NCBI RefSeq assembly: GCF_034702125.1
Contig: NC_085876.1
Location: 25,264,981-25,328,980, forward strand
DNA from: Engraulis encrasicolus
Lineage: Eukaryota; Chordata; Actinopteri; Clupeiformes; Engraulidae
DNA: 64,000 bases
Direction of reading: 5' to 3'
Part shown: piece by piece, positions 1 to 36,083 of the stretch
How positions within the stretch are numbered: the first letter of the stretch is position 1
Layout: every line of letters begins with the position of its first letter
Notes under the pieces: generated by a model
What the model was told of the DNA's origin: nothing
The model's input: the letters and a program-made list of their open reading frames with translations, nothing else
Database searches by the model: none
Position numbers and translations under genes: made by a program

Positions 1-316
1 TAGGCAGACACACAACATAGTATACATAAAAAACTATAACATATAAAATAGGCAGGAAAAGAAAAGGAAGAGAGAAAGAGAAAAAAACAACAAGCAATAA
101 TGCCTAAGCATATACAAACATATCTGTCATGACAGTCTTAAAAGGCATTTAGTGTTACGTTCAACTCTAATTGTTTAATTAACACTTAAAGAGCTGTATT
201 TGTCACTATTTTTGAGCATTTTTGGCTTCAGAGTGTTAATGTAACACTCAAATGGGACAATATGTGCTCAGAATAGTTTAGAGTTAACACCGCGTCATTT
301 GATGTGTACCCTCCGG
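1..316. other. lpcat1 intron, nothing recognised
   Basis: AT-rich intron sequence with no coding similarity that I can see. The part around 180-290 contains several gtgttaa/ttaacac motifs that could be an old MITE. Confidence 0.5.
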
Positions 317-456
317 CAGTGGCGGTTTTCTGGTAGGCCTACAACTCGACACTGTGCAACTCGGCCGTCACTTTTTACTTTTCGATTGAGCACGACACAA
401 AAGTGGTGGCCGAGTAGAGCTGTGTTGAGACGTAGGCCTACCAGAAAACGGCAGTG
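317..456. mobile_element. Palindromic MITE
   Basis: The ends are inverted copies (GCGGTTTTCTGGTAGGCC on the left, its complement on the right), giving about 25-bp terminal repeats around a short centre. Confidence 0.55.
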
Positions 457-720
457 GAAAAGAGGCATAAGAGTATAAATCTTATCCAGTCTCTCTGGCA
501 GTAGCTTACGGTAGCTTGGGCACGGCAGCCGGCTGCCCTCCTCTCGCCTGTGCCCTCTAATTAATCCGCTGGAGGTCAAGGGCGTTTGACTGCGGCTCCG
601 CAGCTCTGTAGCCCAGGGTTGGCTGCTGGCCTGGCCTGGTCTGGCCTGGCCTGCTGGGTGACTGACCCTTCAAGGAGACCCTTGTTCTGGGCTTCCCTGG
701 CTGAAGGACACTGCCTTAAC

Positions 721-847
<127 letters not shown>

Positions 848-864
848 GCCTCTGCCTGCCTGCA

Positions 865-1669
865 GTGGTGGCCAGCCTGTCAGGTCACACTCTTCCATAT
901 AGCCTGGCGGTGATACAGGAATGTTTCTTTTTTTTCATTATTTTTTTACAAGAGCTTATAAAATGTCTCATTTTCCAGGGAATCTGCATACTGACTCTAG
1001 GTTATAAATCCAGGCAGATCATTATCCTGGTGGTTGCGGGCGGCCGCGGTCTGTTATTAAAGAGGTGTAATGGATGAGTGTGTGTTGATGCGGTGACAGC
1101 CTCCTGATTGATGGGAGAGTGCATGAGATTGCGTGCTGCTTTGGATTTGGAGTGTGGTAGGCCAGGGCAAAAAAACATTGTTTCGAATCGTAAATCGAGT
1201 GTTAAAGCGCAATCGATTACTTTTTCCAAAGGATCTTGCGTCTTACGAGTCTCAAGATTTGTTTAACCCCTATCCCACACAGATTAATTTGGATGCAAAT
1301 TTTTTTATGAAAAAGTTTTTATGAAAAAAAAAAATATTTGAAGGTGATCTGCTTAGCCCTGTTTGTGGAGTTTCTTTTTTCTTTACTTTTTATACTTTTG
1401 TCTGCCTGTGGGTTTTTTCTGTTTTAACTGGCAAAACGCACACATACTCCGTTACTTGTTAGTTTAATCTACTGACGCTGGATGTTGCATTGCGCAACAT
1501 TGACCCTGGCGCCTGGAGCTGCATGATGCAACATTCATCAGATTTTAGATTTTTATTAAAATGTTGGTAGAGTTGAATAAACACAATATAATGCAAGATG
1601 AGTGTCTTAGCTTTTAAATGCAACTTACCTCATGTTTTTATGTGCTTCAGAGGCTGAGATATTTAGGTT
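865..1669. other. lpcat1 intron, nothing recognised
   Basis: Unique-looking sequence without splice-bounded coding exons or clear repeats. Confidence 0.5.
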
Positions 1670-1673
1670 TTAA

Positions 1674-2080
1674 AGGACCACTTCAGTCAATTTCAACATG
1701 CTATTGTATTGGTCACGCTACCCTTGACTTGTCAGTACCTGGTGATGCCACATTTTTCGGCTCAGCCCTTTCCGAGATATGAGCTATTCTAATGGGGACA
1801 GCGTTTGTTTACATTTTTAAAAAAAATTAACATAGGCCTACTCCAAATATTTTCCCAAACTGTACCGCTGTTCGCTAGTTGTCTGCTGATGTTGTATAAC
1901 CTTTTGTATTTTTTTGGGAATAAATAATGTTTTTTTAAAATGTAAACAAAGCGCTGCCCCATTACAATGACCAGGATCTCGGAAAAGGCTGAAGAAGAAG
2001 AAAAAAAAATCTCAGGTACTGACAAGTCCAGGGTAGTGTGAGCATTACAACTGCATGTTGAAATTGAGTGCACTGGTCCT
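1674..2080. mobile_element. TTAA-target MITE, AGGACC family, copy 1
   Basis: Flanked by TTAA at 1670 and 2081. The ends are inverted repeats AGGACCACTTCAGTCAATTT and TTGAAATTGAGTGCACTGGT-CCT. Two more copies lie at 22142 and 55456. TTAA targets point to a piggyBac- or Kolobok-type source. Confidence 0.8.
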
Positions 2081-2084
2081 TTAA

Positions 2085-2735
2085 TAGGCTGAGGGCAACT
2101 TTTCTTTCAGCAGGTGTTTTTTGCAGGTGCTTCAGGCATCAATGGGTTAATTATGTGATATGAACTCTGCAAGGTGGTTTTTGCAATAGTTGCTGCTGTC
2201 TTCAATGGACTGTATCCTCCAGATATATTGGAATACCATTGGGCTAACACAGGTGGGCGTTCAGATAAAGGCCAACATTAGGTTGTATCAGAAAATCCAC
2301 AAAAGGGACTATTGATAAATACAGGGAAGTAAGAGCCATGGGGCTTTTAGCCAGGTGTATTGTGAGTGCGTGCGTGCGTGTGTGTGTGCTTGTGCGCATT
2401 CCTTTCTCTTTTGTGTGGGTTTTTGTCTGGGTGTACCACTTTGACATTTTTGGGACTTTCTCTGCATGCCTTTGTTAGTGTGAGTTTCTATGTGCAAATA
2501 GGAGAGATGGCGTCGCTAGGCTGATGCTTATCGACAGTGCATATCCAGATACTTAAACACTTGGTCGGCATCAACATACCAGGATTATGATTGTCTCCTA
2601 CAGTACCATACCTATGCTCACATGTCTGTCTGTCTCTCTCTCTCTCTCTCGTGAACAAACTGATGGCATTTGTGTACTAGATAGACTGATGGACTCACTC
2701 TCTCAGAGAAGAACAGATGCAGGTCTGTAATGTGA
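2085..2735. other. lpcat1 intron, nothing recognised
   Basis: Contains short GTGCGTGC and TCTC tracts only. Confidence 0.5.
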
Positions 2736-2736
2736 C

Positions 2737-2984
<248 letters not shown>

Positions 2985-3003
2985 TTCATTATTGATTCTT
3001 AGC

Positions 3004-3400
3004 TAAAAGGGGAGAGGAGTGAGGATTGATAAGAGATGAGAAGAGCAGAGCAGAAAAGGGAAAAATAACACAAGAGAATAGAAGTGAGGGTTGACTGGCA
3101 GAGAAGAGAAGAAAAGATGAACAGAAGAGAGGAAAAGAGGAGGAAAAACATAACCCAAGAGAATAGCAGTGAGGATTGAAGAGAAGAGAAGAAAAGATGA
3201 ACAGATGAACAGAAATGAGGAGGGAAAAAACAACCCAAGAGAATAGAAGTGAGGGTTGTAGAGCAGAGAAGATAAGAAAAGAAAAGATTAACTGAAGAGA
3301 GGAAAAGAGGAGGAAAAACTAACCCAAGAGAATAGCAGTGAGGATTGAAGAGCAGAGAAGGAAAGAAAAGAAAAGATGAAGAGAAGAGAAGAGTAGAGAG
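3004..3400. repeat. Purine-rich minisatellite, about 85-bp period
   Basis: Four copies of a unit containing caagagaata-g-agtgagg start at 3071, 3156, 3236 and 3325. The strand is mostly A and G. Confidence 0.8.
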
Positions 3401-3686
3401 ACATCATATCTGTTACAAAGGAAGCTGCCAGGTGGGGACAAAGGGGTCAGTTGTCCCGGGCCCAGAAACAGAGGGGCCGCAGAATTGGATTGTAATTGCA
3501 TTGTATGTATTTAGGGGGGGGCCCTTTCAGCTGGCTTTGTCCTGGGCCTGGCCAAAGCTGTCAGTGGCCCTGTCTGTTAGTGCTGCTGCCTCTGCTGCAG
3601 TGCCAGTGCCCGTGCCCATGTCTCCACTCTGCCAACGGATGCCCTTTAGCACCCACTCATGCTATTCCACCTAAGACAAACGGCAG

Positions 3687-3886
<200 letters not shown>

Positions 3887-4145
3887 CCTCCTAACATGGC
3901 AACAATTGGCAGCATAGATACACACACACTCACACACTCATGTTATTCCCCCTAAGACAAACGGCAGCGTAGATCTGCCGGCATTGATAACTCAGATGGA
4001 TGAGCTGCACTGTGCTGTGCTGTGATGAGTGGAGGCCCTCTACTCTCTCATCTCTCCAACGTCTCCACTGTGCTGAGCGGAGCGCCCTCTACTCTCATCT
4101 CTCCAACGTCTCGTTTATAGCTGCCACTGCACTCTCACTCTAGCG

Positions 4146-4289
<144 letters not shown>

Positions 4290-4706
4290 CCTCCTTAGAT
4301 GGCAACAATTGGCAATGTAGATATACACACACTAGCATTTTCTCTCGCTCTCTCGCTCTCTCTCTCTCGCTCTCTCTCCCTCACACACTCACACTCACAT
4401 AAACACACACACACACAGAGGCATGCATGCGCACATACACACGCACACACACACACACAATTTGTTTCACTCCTTTGCCATCTCCATCATCATGACTCAT
4501 TTTTTTCACTCACACTTCGCACTCTCTCCCTATTACGCACCGTTTTCCCCTCTTTTGCACAGTCCATCACTTTTTCATTTTCCTATACCATGACGTGACC
4601 GCCTTAAACACACAGCGCTTTGCTCTTTTTCCTCAGTCTATTATTGTTTTTCGCTATCTGTCGCACTGTATTGCCCTCCTTCTCGCTTTCTTTCTGTCTT
4701 TTATTT

Positions 4707-4721
4707 CTCTCTCTCTCTCTT

Positions 4722-4780
<59 letters not shown>
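4707..4780. repeat. CT microsatellite
   Basis: Long TC run ending at ctcactctttctc. Confidence 0.95.
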
Positions 4781-4784
<4 letters not shown>

Positions 4785-4794
4785 TTCTCTGTAA

Positions 4795-5160
4795 ATTCAA
4801 TTCAATTCAAGGGTAGCTTTATTGGCAAGGGTAGCTTTATTAAAATGGTGTTAAAAGTAAAATAATCATAAGATTCAATACATAAAGGATTAGGGAAGTA
4901 CATTTGGGAGCTTATTGATTGACAATGGAGATTTCTCTTTCCATATGGCAATCCAGAATGTATCGTCCAGATAATTCAGTACATTGATTAATTTCATCCA
5001 GGAGGAACTGTAGTTTGAGCTCATTTTGAGTGAATCCAGGACAGGTTGTTGCAAATTCAGGGAAATAAAGTGTTCTTATTTTGTCATATTTAGGGCATTC
5101 TAAAAGAAAATGGACTTCGTCCTCGACTGCTCCAGAATGACAAAATTACAGAATTACTGT
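4795..5160 (-). mobile_element. LINE 3' fragment (ORF2 C-terminus)
   Basis: The minus strand reads VEDEVHFLLECPKYDKIRTL and then NQCTELSGRYILDC before a stop, the pattern of the C-terminal end of fish non-LTR retrotransposon polymerases. It ends in an ATTGAA-type repeat at 4795. Confidence 0.65.
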
Positions 5161-5269
5161 CTCTCTTTTTCTCTCTTGTACTCTCTCTCTCTCTGTCTAT
5201 CTCTTGTGCTCTCTCTCTTTCTCTGTATTTTAGTCTCTCTGTGTCTCTTCTACCGTTTCCAGGCCGACC

Positions 5270-5427
5270 AGGGGTCCGTTTCTCCATTCTTGTCGTTGCT
5301 AACCGTCTTAAGACCGTCTTACCGTCCCCTTATATTTAGTGGTGAGCGTCGCAATCGAGAGACAGTTGAGTCGTTCGAAGGACTTTGCTAACGACGATAG
5401 CAAAGACGCTTTCGAGAAACGGACCCC
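5270..5427. mobile_element. MITE with GGGGTCCGTTTCTC ends
   Basis: Left end gggtccgtttctcc and right end gagaaacggacccc are inverted. The interior contains a second inverted pair, gttgctaacc and gctaacgacg-type. Confidence 0.7.
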
Positions 5428-5720
5428 AGAACGGTGCCGATGCCCGTGCCCGCACCAATTATGTTCGGTGCTTACATACTTGCGAACCACCCGCGCTCAT
5501 ACTGGCCTCTGAATTTGTAACGCACGGGACTGTGGGTTACCCGGATGATCCTGCTGACGTCCACGTTGTCATCACGGTTCGCAGAGAAAAACCCAAGTAT
5601 TTTTCTCTTCGCATTGCGAACCAACTCTCTGGTTCGCGAACGCTAAGATCTGCAGCGCGAACACGCTGACCGGTCCGCGATTAGGTGCGGGAGGGAGCAG
5701 GCGCCAGCACGGTTCTCAGT
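5428..5720. mobile_element. Possible second MITE adjoining the first
   Basis: Starts agaacggtgcc and ends ggcgcc-agcacggttct, an imperfect inverted pair. The interior is GC-rich compared with the region. Confidence 0.4.
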
Positions 5721-5744
5721 CGGCCTGAATGCGACCTCAGAGTG

Positions 5745-5747
<3 letters not shown>

Positions 5748-5808
<61 letters not shown>

Positions 5809-5892
5809 AATAAGTGTGTTCCATCATTATCTCTCTCTATCTTTGTCTTACTCTGTTTCTCTCTCTCTCTCTGATGATGAGTGTGTTCAATC

Positions 5893-5977
<85 letters not shown>

Positions 5978-5990
5978 ACACACACACAAT

Positions 5991-6053
<63 letters not shown>

Positions 6054-6055
6054 AT
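5748..6055. repeat. Compound CT / TA / CA microsatellite cluster
   Basis: CT tracts at 5748-5805, 5897-5938 and 5996-6050, a TA tract at 5939-5974, and a duplicated flank (gatgatgagtgtgtt). It ends 33 bp before an lpcat1 exon. Confidence 0.93.
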
Positions 6056-6087
6056 GATGATGAGTGTGTTTTCTCTTCTCTCCTCAG

Positions 6088-29384
<23,297 letters not shown>

Positions 29385-29477
29385 GTCTACCTACACAAGA
29401 TAGCGGCACCGCCAGCGGTTTTCTGGTGCTGTCAGCCATTGCCGTGGCCACTCTTGTCTCTTCTTCCTACCTCTATG
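29385..29477 (+). CDS. Candidate transmembrane exon of the unrecognised gene
   Basis: 93 bp, phase 1 at both ends, strong donor gtaagt, and about 20 hydrophobic residues rich in Ala, Val, Leu and Ser. Confidence 0.45.
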
Positions 29478-32400
29478 GTAAGTACTCTCTAGATTAGTCT
29501 ACATTCAGTACCGTGGAAGACCTTGAGCACACACTTTCACCACAATCTGGGTGCTGCACCTCTGTCAAACAACAGAGATAAACGTCAACACCTGTATGCC
29601 ACATTAGAGATGTCTTTGTGTTCATCTCTTAAAATTTGCTCTAGCTAACAGCTGTGGCTCATTCCATGTATTCCATGTTTAGTCTCATTATTTTGTCACC
29701 ATGACTCTGACCAAAATCTCTGGACCTCTCCTCTAGTCAGCTTAGCAGCCCTTATTGATTTTAGAAGAGGTATAAAAGTTCAAGTCTGCAAAATCTCCTG
29801 ATTTTCCAACTTAAAAGCAGACAATTTGAAAAAAAAAACTCCCGTACACCTGATCATTTTGCTGTTTTCATTAATACACAGCATTTCGGTCCTAGACCTT
29901 CATCAGGTAAAACTTTCAAAGATGAAGGTCTGGGACCAAAGGTGAAGGTCTAGGTCCGAAACGTTGTGTACTAAAGAAAACAGTGAAATGGTCGTTGTGC
30001 AGTAGTTTTTTCAAATTGTCTGCTGAGTGAGTCATGGGCCATCTCCGACACACCTGCAAGCTCACAGCCAACTTAATTCCAACTTAAGTCCAACTTAAAA
30101 AGCTAAGAAATTCTCTATTGACTAGGCCATGTAGAAATAGATGAGCATGACTGGAGACGAGGGAAATTTCGGTAACCTTTTAAATATGGGTGTTGTGCAA
30201 CTGCCATAAGAATGTCGTGACCCACGTCAGAAACCTAAACGACACAATGTTGATGTCACATCACATCCTTCTTATGCCAGTTACACAACACCCTTACTGG
30301 ATGTAGACCTCTTCAATCAAAGTGTTACGGGGAGTTTCTGTATGGCTCAGATTGCTTTTGGTGGTGTGTACTGTGTAGGCTGTGTAGTAAGCATGTGCAT
30401 CATGCTGATACAGGTTCTTCAATGCGGACATTGCATATCATTAACACATCACATCACAGAGGGTTTCTCTTTCCGTTTGTTGGGTGTGAGAGGAGTATCA
30501 TTTTTTTCTTAAAAGTGTTAATGTGGGACGTCGTCTGCCATTTGCCTCTATTATGTCACATTTGTAACATTTCATAGCGTGGATATGGCCAGAGGATCAC
30601 TTAAACCTCCAAGTCTCAGATTTAGAGGGTGCATTCCAACATGCGACCTTGCGTCCTCCACTTGTGCTTGTGGCCTCACGTTTTGCTAATGTCCCACCTC
30701 TGTGGAGAAAACAATTAAGTTTCCCCACTGTCAGCCTAGCCCAAAACATTTCATTCCCCATCCAGTTTGCAAATGAACAAAATTACTTTACAATGAGCTT
30801 TTGCGAGATATTAAGCCTGTTGTCCGTGATGTCATCATGACATTACTTCCTGGTACGAGGCCACAAGCACAAGTGGAGGATGCAAGGTCGCATATTGGAA
30901 AGCACCCAAAGACTGCCATAGCGTCTTATATAGCCAATACCTCGAGCTCATCTTGTACCATAGACATAGAACAATACATCAGATGTTGACTTCAGCCTTT
31001 TGGCTTGATCAGCGTCAGGCACTGCCATCTTAGAACTGGATTCCTCTTGTTTTCACACCACCTACAGAATGATTTGTGTATCGCCTTGTCTGCAATTGGT
31101 GTTCATTATCAGCGCATAAAGATGGCGTCAATCAAATTGAGACATTTTGATCCAGTAGGCAGTGGATCGTCAACATGACGGCGATTGTTCTATATCGATG
31201 ATCTATGCTGATGCAGTCGAGGCCAAGTCTGTGAGGTGGGATGAATATTCACATATGTTCAGCCTGATATATTTTTTTGTTCATAATCATTTTATTATTT
31301 TTGTTGAAGATTCACACCGGCAAAGTTTTTGTGTTGTTTTTAACTTTAACTTGGGGGAATGTAAAATCAACTGCTGTTGAAGACCGATATTTTTACTGGA
31401 TGTATTTGTTCATTGTATTGCTATTCTTCAGTGATGACAAAGATACAGTGAGAAATAAATATGCGACTGTATGAACTGAATGTAATCAAGATTCTCATTA
31501 TTTTAATCGGTGAGGTGTCAACTAAATGGTACTTCATAATGTTCTGTAACATTCTATTATGTAATATTCCAGAATATTCCACTTAAAGTGCAGAGTAAGA
31601 TTTTTTTTTTAAACTTAATTGTTAGAAGTACACATTTAAACTACTATCCATCATATTTGATTTGGTTGGGTGCTGTCATGACCCAGAAGTTCTGGGCACG
31701 TTCCATTGGACGCAACAATATCCTGGTAAGATGCATGAAGACATTCTGCAAAAAGTAAAGTGATCATAAATCAGTGCAGTACAAACTTAAGAGTGTATTG
31801 CACAGTCCACACACACACACACACACACACACTCCACAAAACTGGAGGATACAGTGACTTGCGCCACATCTCTCTGGAGCAAGCAGTCATCCCATCACTT
31901 TTCAAAGCTGCTACCATCATACCCGTGCCGAAGAAATCATCACCATCATGCTTCAATGACTACCGTCCTGTAGCACTGACGCCCATAATCATGAAGTGCT
32001 TCGAACGGCTAGTCCTGTCACACATCAAAGCCACCCTACCCCCCACCCTGGACCCCTACCAGTTCGCATACCGAGCCAAGCGATCCACGGAGGATGCAAT
32101 CTGCTCTGCCCTCCATCCAGCCCTCACCCACTTGGACAATAAAGACTCATATGTGAGAATGCTGTTCATTGACTTCAGCTCAGCATTCAATACCATAATA
32201 CCACAACAACTCATCAGAAAACTGGACAAACTAGGTTTCAGCACCTCCCTCTGCAACTGGCTGCTGGACTTCCTGATGCAGAGACCACAAGCAGTACGGG
32301 TAGGGAATAACACCTCAAGCACCCTGACCCTGAGCACGGGGGCTCCGCAAGGTTGTGTTCTCAGCCCCCTGCTGTTCACGCTGCTGACACATGACTGCAC

Positions 32401-33292
32401 AACGACCCACAGCACTAACCATCTAGTGAAGTTTGCGGATGATACAACACTGGTGGGCCTCATCACTAAGGGCGATGAGACCCACTACAGAGAAGAAGTA
32501 GACCTGCTGGCCAGATGGTGCAAAGACAACAACCTCCTGCTGAATGTCAACAAGACCAAGGAGATTGTTGTCAACTTTCAGAGGGTCCAAAAACAACTGC
32601 CACCACTGACCATCGACGGTGATGCTGTGGAGAGAGTGAGCAGCACCAAGTTCCTTGGAGTGCACATCAGCGACGACCTCTCTTGGACCACCAACACTAC
32701 ATCACTGGCGAAGAAGGCCCATCAGCGTCTCTACTTCTTGCGCAAACTAAAGAAGGCAAGTGCTACACCCTCCATCATGACATCATTCTACAGAGGAACC
32801 ATAGAGAGCGTCGTGTCCAGCTGCATCACAGTGTGGGGAGGAAGCTGCACGGAGAAAAACAGGAAGACACTCCAGCGTGTTGTGAACACAGCGAAGAAGA
32901 TCATTGGAGTACCACTCCCCTCCCTGCAGGACATTTACACCGCACGCCTCACCCGAAAAGCACTGATGATCATCAAAGACACAAGCCACCCTGCACACAA
33001 ACTGTTCAGCCTCCTGCCCTCTGGAAAGAGGTACAGGCGCCTCCGTTCCCGTACCACCAGGCTTACAAGCAGCACGATGCATCAAGCAATCAAGATACTG
33101 AACACTCAACCCACTCTCCCTTCACTGTCAGCCTCTAGCCAGCCAGGCCACTGACAACGCTCCCCCCCCTCATCCCCACCACCATATCTGCGACTGAACA
33201 CTCCAACTGCACTACTACATCTGTGACTGAACTTTCAACCTGCACTAACTCAAAACATACACATGCACACACACACACACACACACACACAC

Positions 33293-33391
<99 letters not shown>

Positions 33392-33452
33392 GCACACTGC
33401 ACTTTCTGCACTAAACCCAAACATACACACACTGACACACAACTCATACTCA

Positions 33453-33495
<43 letters not shown>

Positions 33496-33538
33496 AGGTA
33501 CACACACACAGACGCACACCGCACTTTCTACCTGCACT

Positions 33539-33601
<63 letters not shown>

Positions 33602-34831
33602 CGCACACAAAACACATACAAACACACACACACACATACTGCTGCTGGTGTATTTAAATAAAAACCTTTTTTTAATTATTTATTTCTTCAAATGCTACTA
33701 TTACTATGTCAGAACGCTATAAAGGACTTTCAGGAAAAAGAACAACAAAATACCTCCTCTTAATGTATGTTCTCTACAAGTCTTCTGTTGTCCAGTCTTG
33801 CACTTTAAATGTCTGTATGAGCAATGTCTACGTCCATACTGTCTATGTCCATGTATGAGTACTGTCTATGTCTATACTGTCTATGTCCTTACCTAGATTA
33901 GTCTATGTCTGCATGGGAGAGCAAGAAACGCAATTTCAAATTCTTTGTATGACCAGTGCATGTAAAGAAATTGACAATAAACTTGACTTGACTTGACTTG
34001 ACTTGACTTAGGCCAGGGGTGTTCAAAGTGGGGGCAAAAAATAGGCTTAGAATTTGGGTTTAGGAATGCACAAACTTCAAGTTGTGAAACCAGGGGCACA
34101 GAAAAAATAGTGTGGTACGGTCCATGTCAGTGGGGCCTTTGCTGGAATCTACCAGTCTATGGGGGACCTTGGCATGGTTAAGTTTGGGAACCCCTGCCTT
34201 AGGCAGTCCAGTCCCTAAAGAGTGCAGCAAGCATGAAATACTTCTATACCTGAAATGAAAAGACACAGGAGTTTTGTATGATTATCAACCAGCAAATGTT
34301 ACCTATAGCCTACTGTCCCACACCCTGCCTTTCATCCCTGGAAACTTAATCATCGAGAACAAATGCCTTTACTGAGTTGCTCTCTAAATGGCTCTATCTA
34401 GTATTTCATTTGAGTGACTATTTCTTCCAGGTACATTGCAGAAACATACATAGTGTGCAACCACTAGTATGTCTAATATAATGCAACTCGGAATTACATC
34501 GGAAATACATTCTGGGAAATACATTCTCATTTCTACTTCAGATATTCCTGGACTTCAAGTCCCAAAGTTTATTGAGGGTGGAACCACACAGGGTTCTCCT
34601 GACCCGACCGCCTCGTTCCTGCAGACTATTCCTCACAGCCTTATCAGCCAACTCTTCTTCAGGCAAGTGGTGGGTCATGCTGACCTGTTCCAGCTGATGA
34701 CGGACATGCTGCTCTCACCTGGAGCAGTTTCCAGAGACACGCTGCAGAGAGCAAATGGGCAAAACAAAACGGCACTGTCAAAGATGAGTTGGTTCAGTAG
34801 TGAGGTGATGATGGTACCTGTGTGTAAATGA
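29385..34831 (+). CDS. Unrecognised membrane protein, two C-terminal exons
   Basis: I do not recognise this protein. Exon 29385-29477 (acceptor tagcacag, donor G|gtaagt) encodes [11 protein letters not shown] and then a hydrophobic run [19 protein letters not shown] that looks like one transmembrane helix. Exon 34542-34831 (acceptor tacttcag) encodes an aspartate split at the junction, then [13 protein letters not shown] and [20 protein letters not shown], and ends VPVCK before TGA. Both ends are phase 1, so the two exons join in frame to about 128 residues. An AATAAA lies at 34950, 119 bp after the stop. The 5 kb intron holds a LINE and several MITEs. No start codon or upstream exon is identified. 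The tail could be a conserved vertebrate protein or a mispredicted pair of exons. Confidence 0.45.
29816..30024. mobile_element. Fold-back element with hammerhead-like cores
   Basis: Ends AGACAATTTGAAAAAA and TTTTTTCAAATTGTCT are inverted. The minus strand at 29906-29884 has CTGATGA, then a hairpin GGTC-TAG-GACC, then GAAA. Two related degraded blocks lie at 29921 and 29941 on the plus strand. The motif is known from Penelope-like elements. Confidence 0.6.
30627..30907. mobile_element. MITE with 50-bp terminal inverted repeats
   Basis: gggtgcattccaacatgcga, ccttgcgtcctccacttgtg on the left are mirrored by cacaagtggaggatgcaagg and tcgcatattggaaagcaccc on the right. Confidence 0.85.
30920..31800. 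other. Intron of the unrecognised gene, nothing recognised
   Basis: AT-rich, with a short CA tract from 31809. Confidence 0.5.
31833..34010 (+). mobile_element. 5'-truncated L2/CR1-like LINE
   Basis: An open frame to TGA at 33154 covers most of a reverse transcriptase: [20 protein letters not shown], the [16 protein letters not shown] box, the [19 protein letters not shown] box and [10 protein letters not shown] with the catalytic Asp pair. It ends with a C-terminal domain to SASSQPGH. The 3' UTR is swollen by CA repeats (33264-33620) and ends gacaataa then ACTTG units. The 5' end abuts a CA repeat. The class is inferred from box patterns and the pentamer tail. Confidence 0.85.
33264..33620. 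repeat. CA microsatellites within the LINE 3' UTR
   Basis: Three CA tracts (33264-33390, 33455-33490, 33541-33593) separated by copies of cgcactttct-c-gcactaaac, so the unit was duplicated. Confidence 0.93.
34014..34196. mobile_element. hAT-type MITE
   Basis: CAGGGGTGTTCAAAG left, TTTGGGAACCCCTG right, target duplications acttaggc and ccttaggc (7 of 8). It sits on the end of the LINE tail. Confidence 0.8.
34542..34831 (+). CDS. Candidate terminal exon of the unrecognised gene
   Basis: 96 full codons after a split aspartate, then TGA. The reading frame is open from the acceptor to the stop and a poly(A) signal follows. Confidence 0.5.
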
Positions 34832-34949
34832 GATATTGTTACCCATAGAGAACATTCTGACATACTGTCTGTGTGTTTGGTTTCATACATTCATTGATTC
34901 ATTCATTCATTACCATAGAGGTTTACAGCAGATATGTTTCATGAAAACA

Positions 34950-34955
34950 AATAAA
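34950..34955 (+). terminator. Polyadenylation signal AATAAA
   Basis: AATAAA lies 119 bp after the stop of the unrecognised gene in otherwise unique sequence. Confidence 0.5.
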
Positions 34956-34959
34956 GCCA

Positions 34960-36080
34960 ATAATAAAAAATGTATACATCAATGTTGTCTTTTACATTTC
35001 TGCTCTTAGACTTAACATATAAAATAAAAATAGATGTATTTTAAATACTGGATGGACAAACTACTTCACTTCAATTAGGTTTGTCTCCCCCCTGTGGTCA
35101 TAAGTGGTACTTGTACGGTCACCAAGAAATAGGAGAGAAATCTGCCACCTCAGGACAGAGGAAACCTATTCATGGTGAACTATGACTGAATAATAGCATT
35201 TTGTGGTAGAATTGAAACCAATTCCAATGAATATTTGCTCTTCAGCATATCAGGGTGACATTAAGGATGCTTCTATACTTTCCTACAGCATGCTCCCATT
35301 TGCTCATTACAGATCCTGTTGCTTCCCCAGTGTGGAGTTGAGGTGTATTTACGATTGGAAGTCAGGAGTGTTCCCTTAAAGTAAAACACATCGGAAAAGT
35401 CATGCACATATTAATCTCAAAACACAGAAGTCAAATGTATGGTACTTTTTGAGCAAACACAAGCATGTGACACTAAAAAACATGATGGCATAATCAATTT
35501 GAAGATATTGAATTATGAGAAAGTCACAGCTGAGGTGAGACAGAGTTTTTTGGTTAACTTATCGTGGCTTGATCATGAGTTAAGCCAGGACAGTGAGAAG
35601 CTGAGCACAGTGAGAATATTTAGCCTATATTCATGCTTTACACTAGTGGCAGTTGCCATCCAGTGCCAAATCAATACAATACCCACAAATCAGAGCTGCA
35701 CTGCTTTCATAACTGACAACAATACTAGGATACTGGTTGAAGCAGTTCCCCCTGCTGACTGCGGCCTTGCCAGCTGTCTCAATTGTTTCATTTAAAAAAG
35801 AACGGAAAGGTGACTGCTGTCAAACCTTCCAAATTTTTTGATCAAGGAGGGATTAAGCCTTTTGGAGCAACGAGAATTACAGAAATTGGGCAGAGAACAT
35901 CAAAATAAAAGTAGGTTTTAATAATTAATACAGTTAACAATGACCAAGCCATTTGTTTAAGTGAATGGACTTTCAAGATATTGTGTATTTGGACATAAAA
36001 ATGCCCAATGGTAAAATATGTATGCACAGTGATGAACATTTAAGATGTCAAATCTTGACTTTTTGTTTAAGTGGCAGTCG
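34960..36080. other. Intergenic, nothing recognised
   Basis: A 118-codon open frame at 35439-35795 has no similarity I recognise and no splice context. Confidence 0.4.
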
Positions 36081-36083
36081 TGG

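Noticed and set aside
5385..5669. GC-rich open frame near 5.5 kb as a missing lpcat1 exon
   Set aside because: None of the EGTC-type acyltransferase motifs appear, and the sequence has MITE-like inverted ends.
35439..35795. 118-codon open frame
   Set aside because: No recognisable similarity, splice site or codon pattern; left as unexplained spacer.
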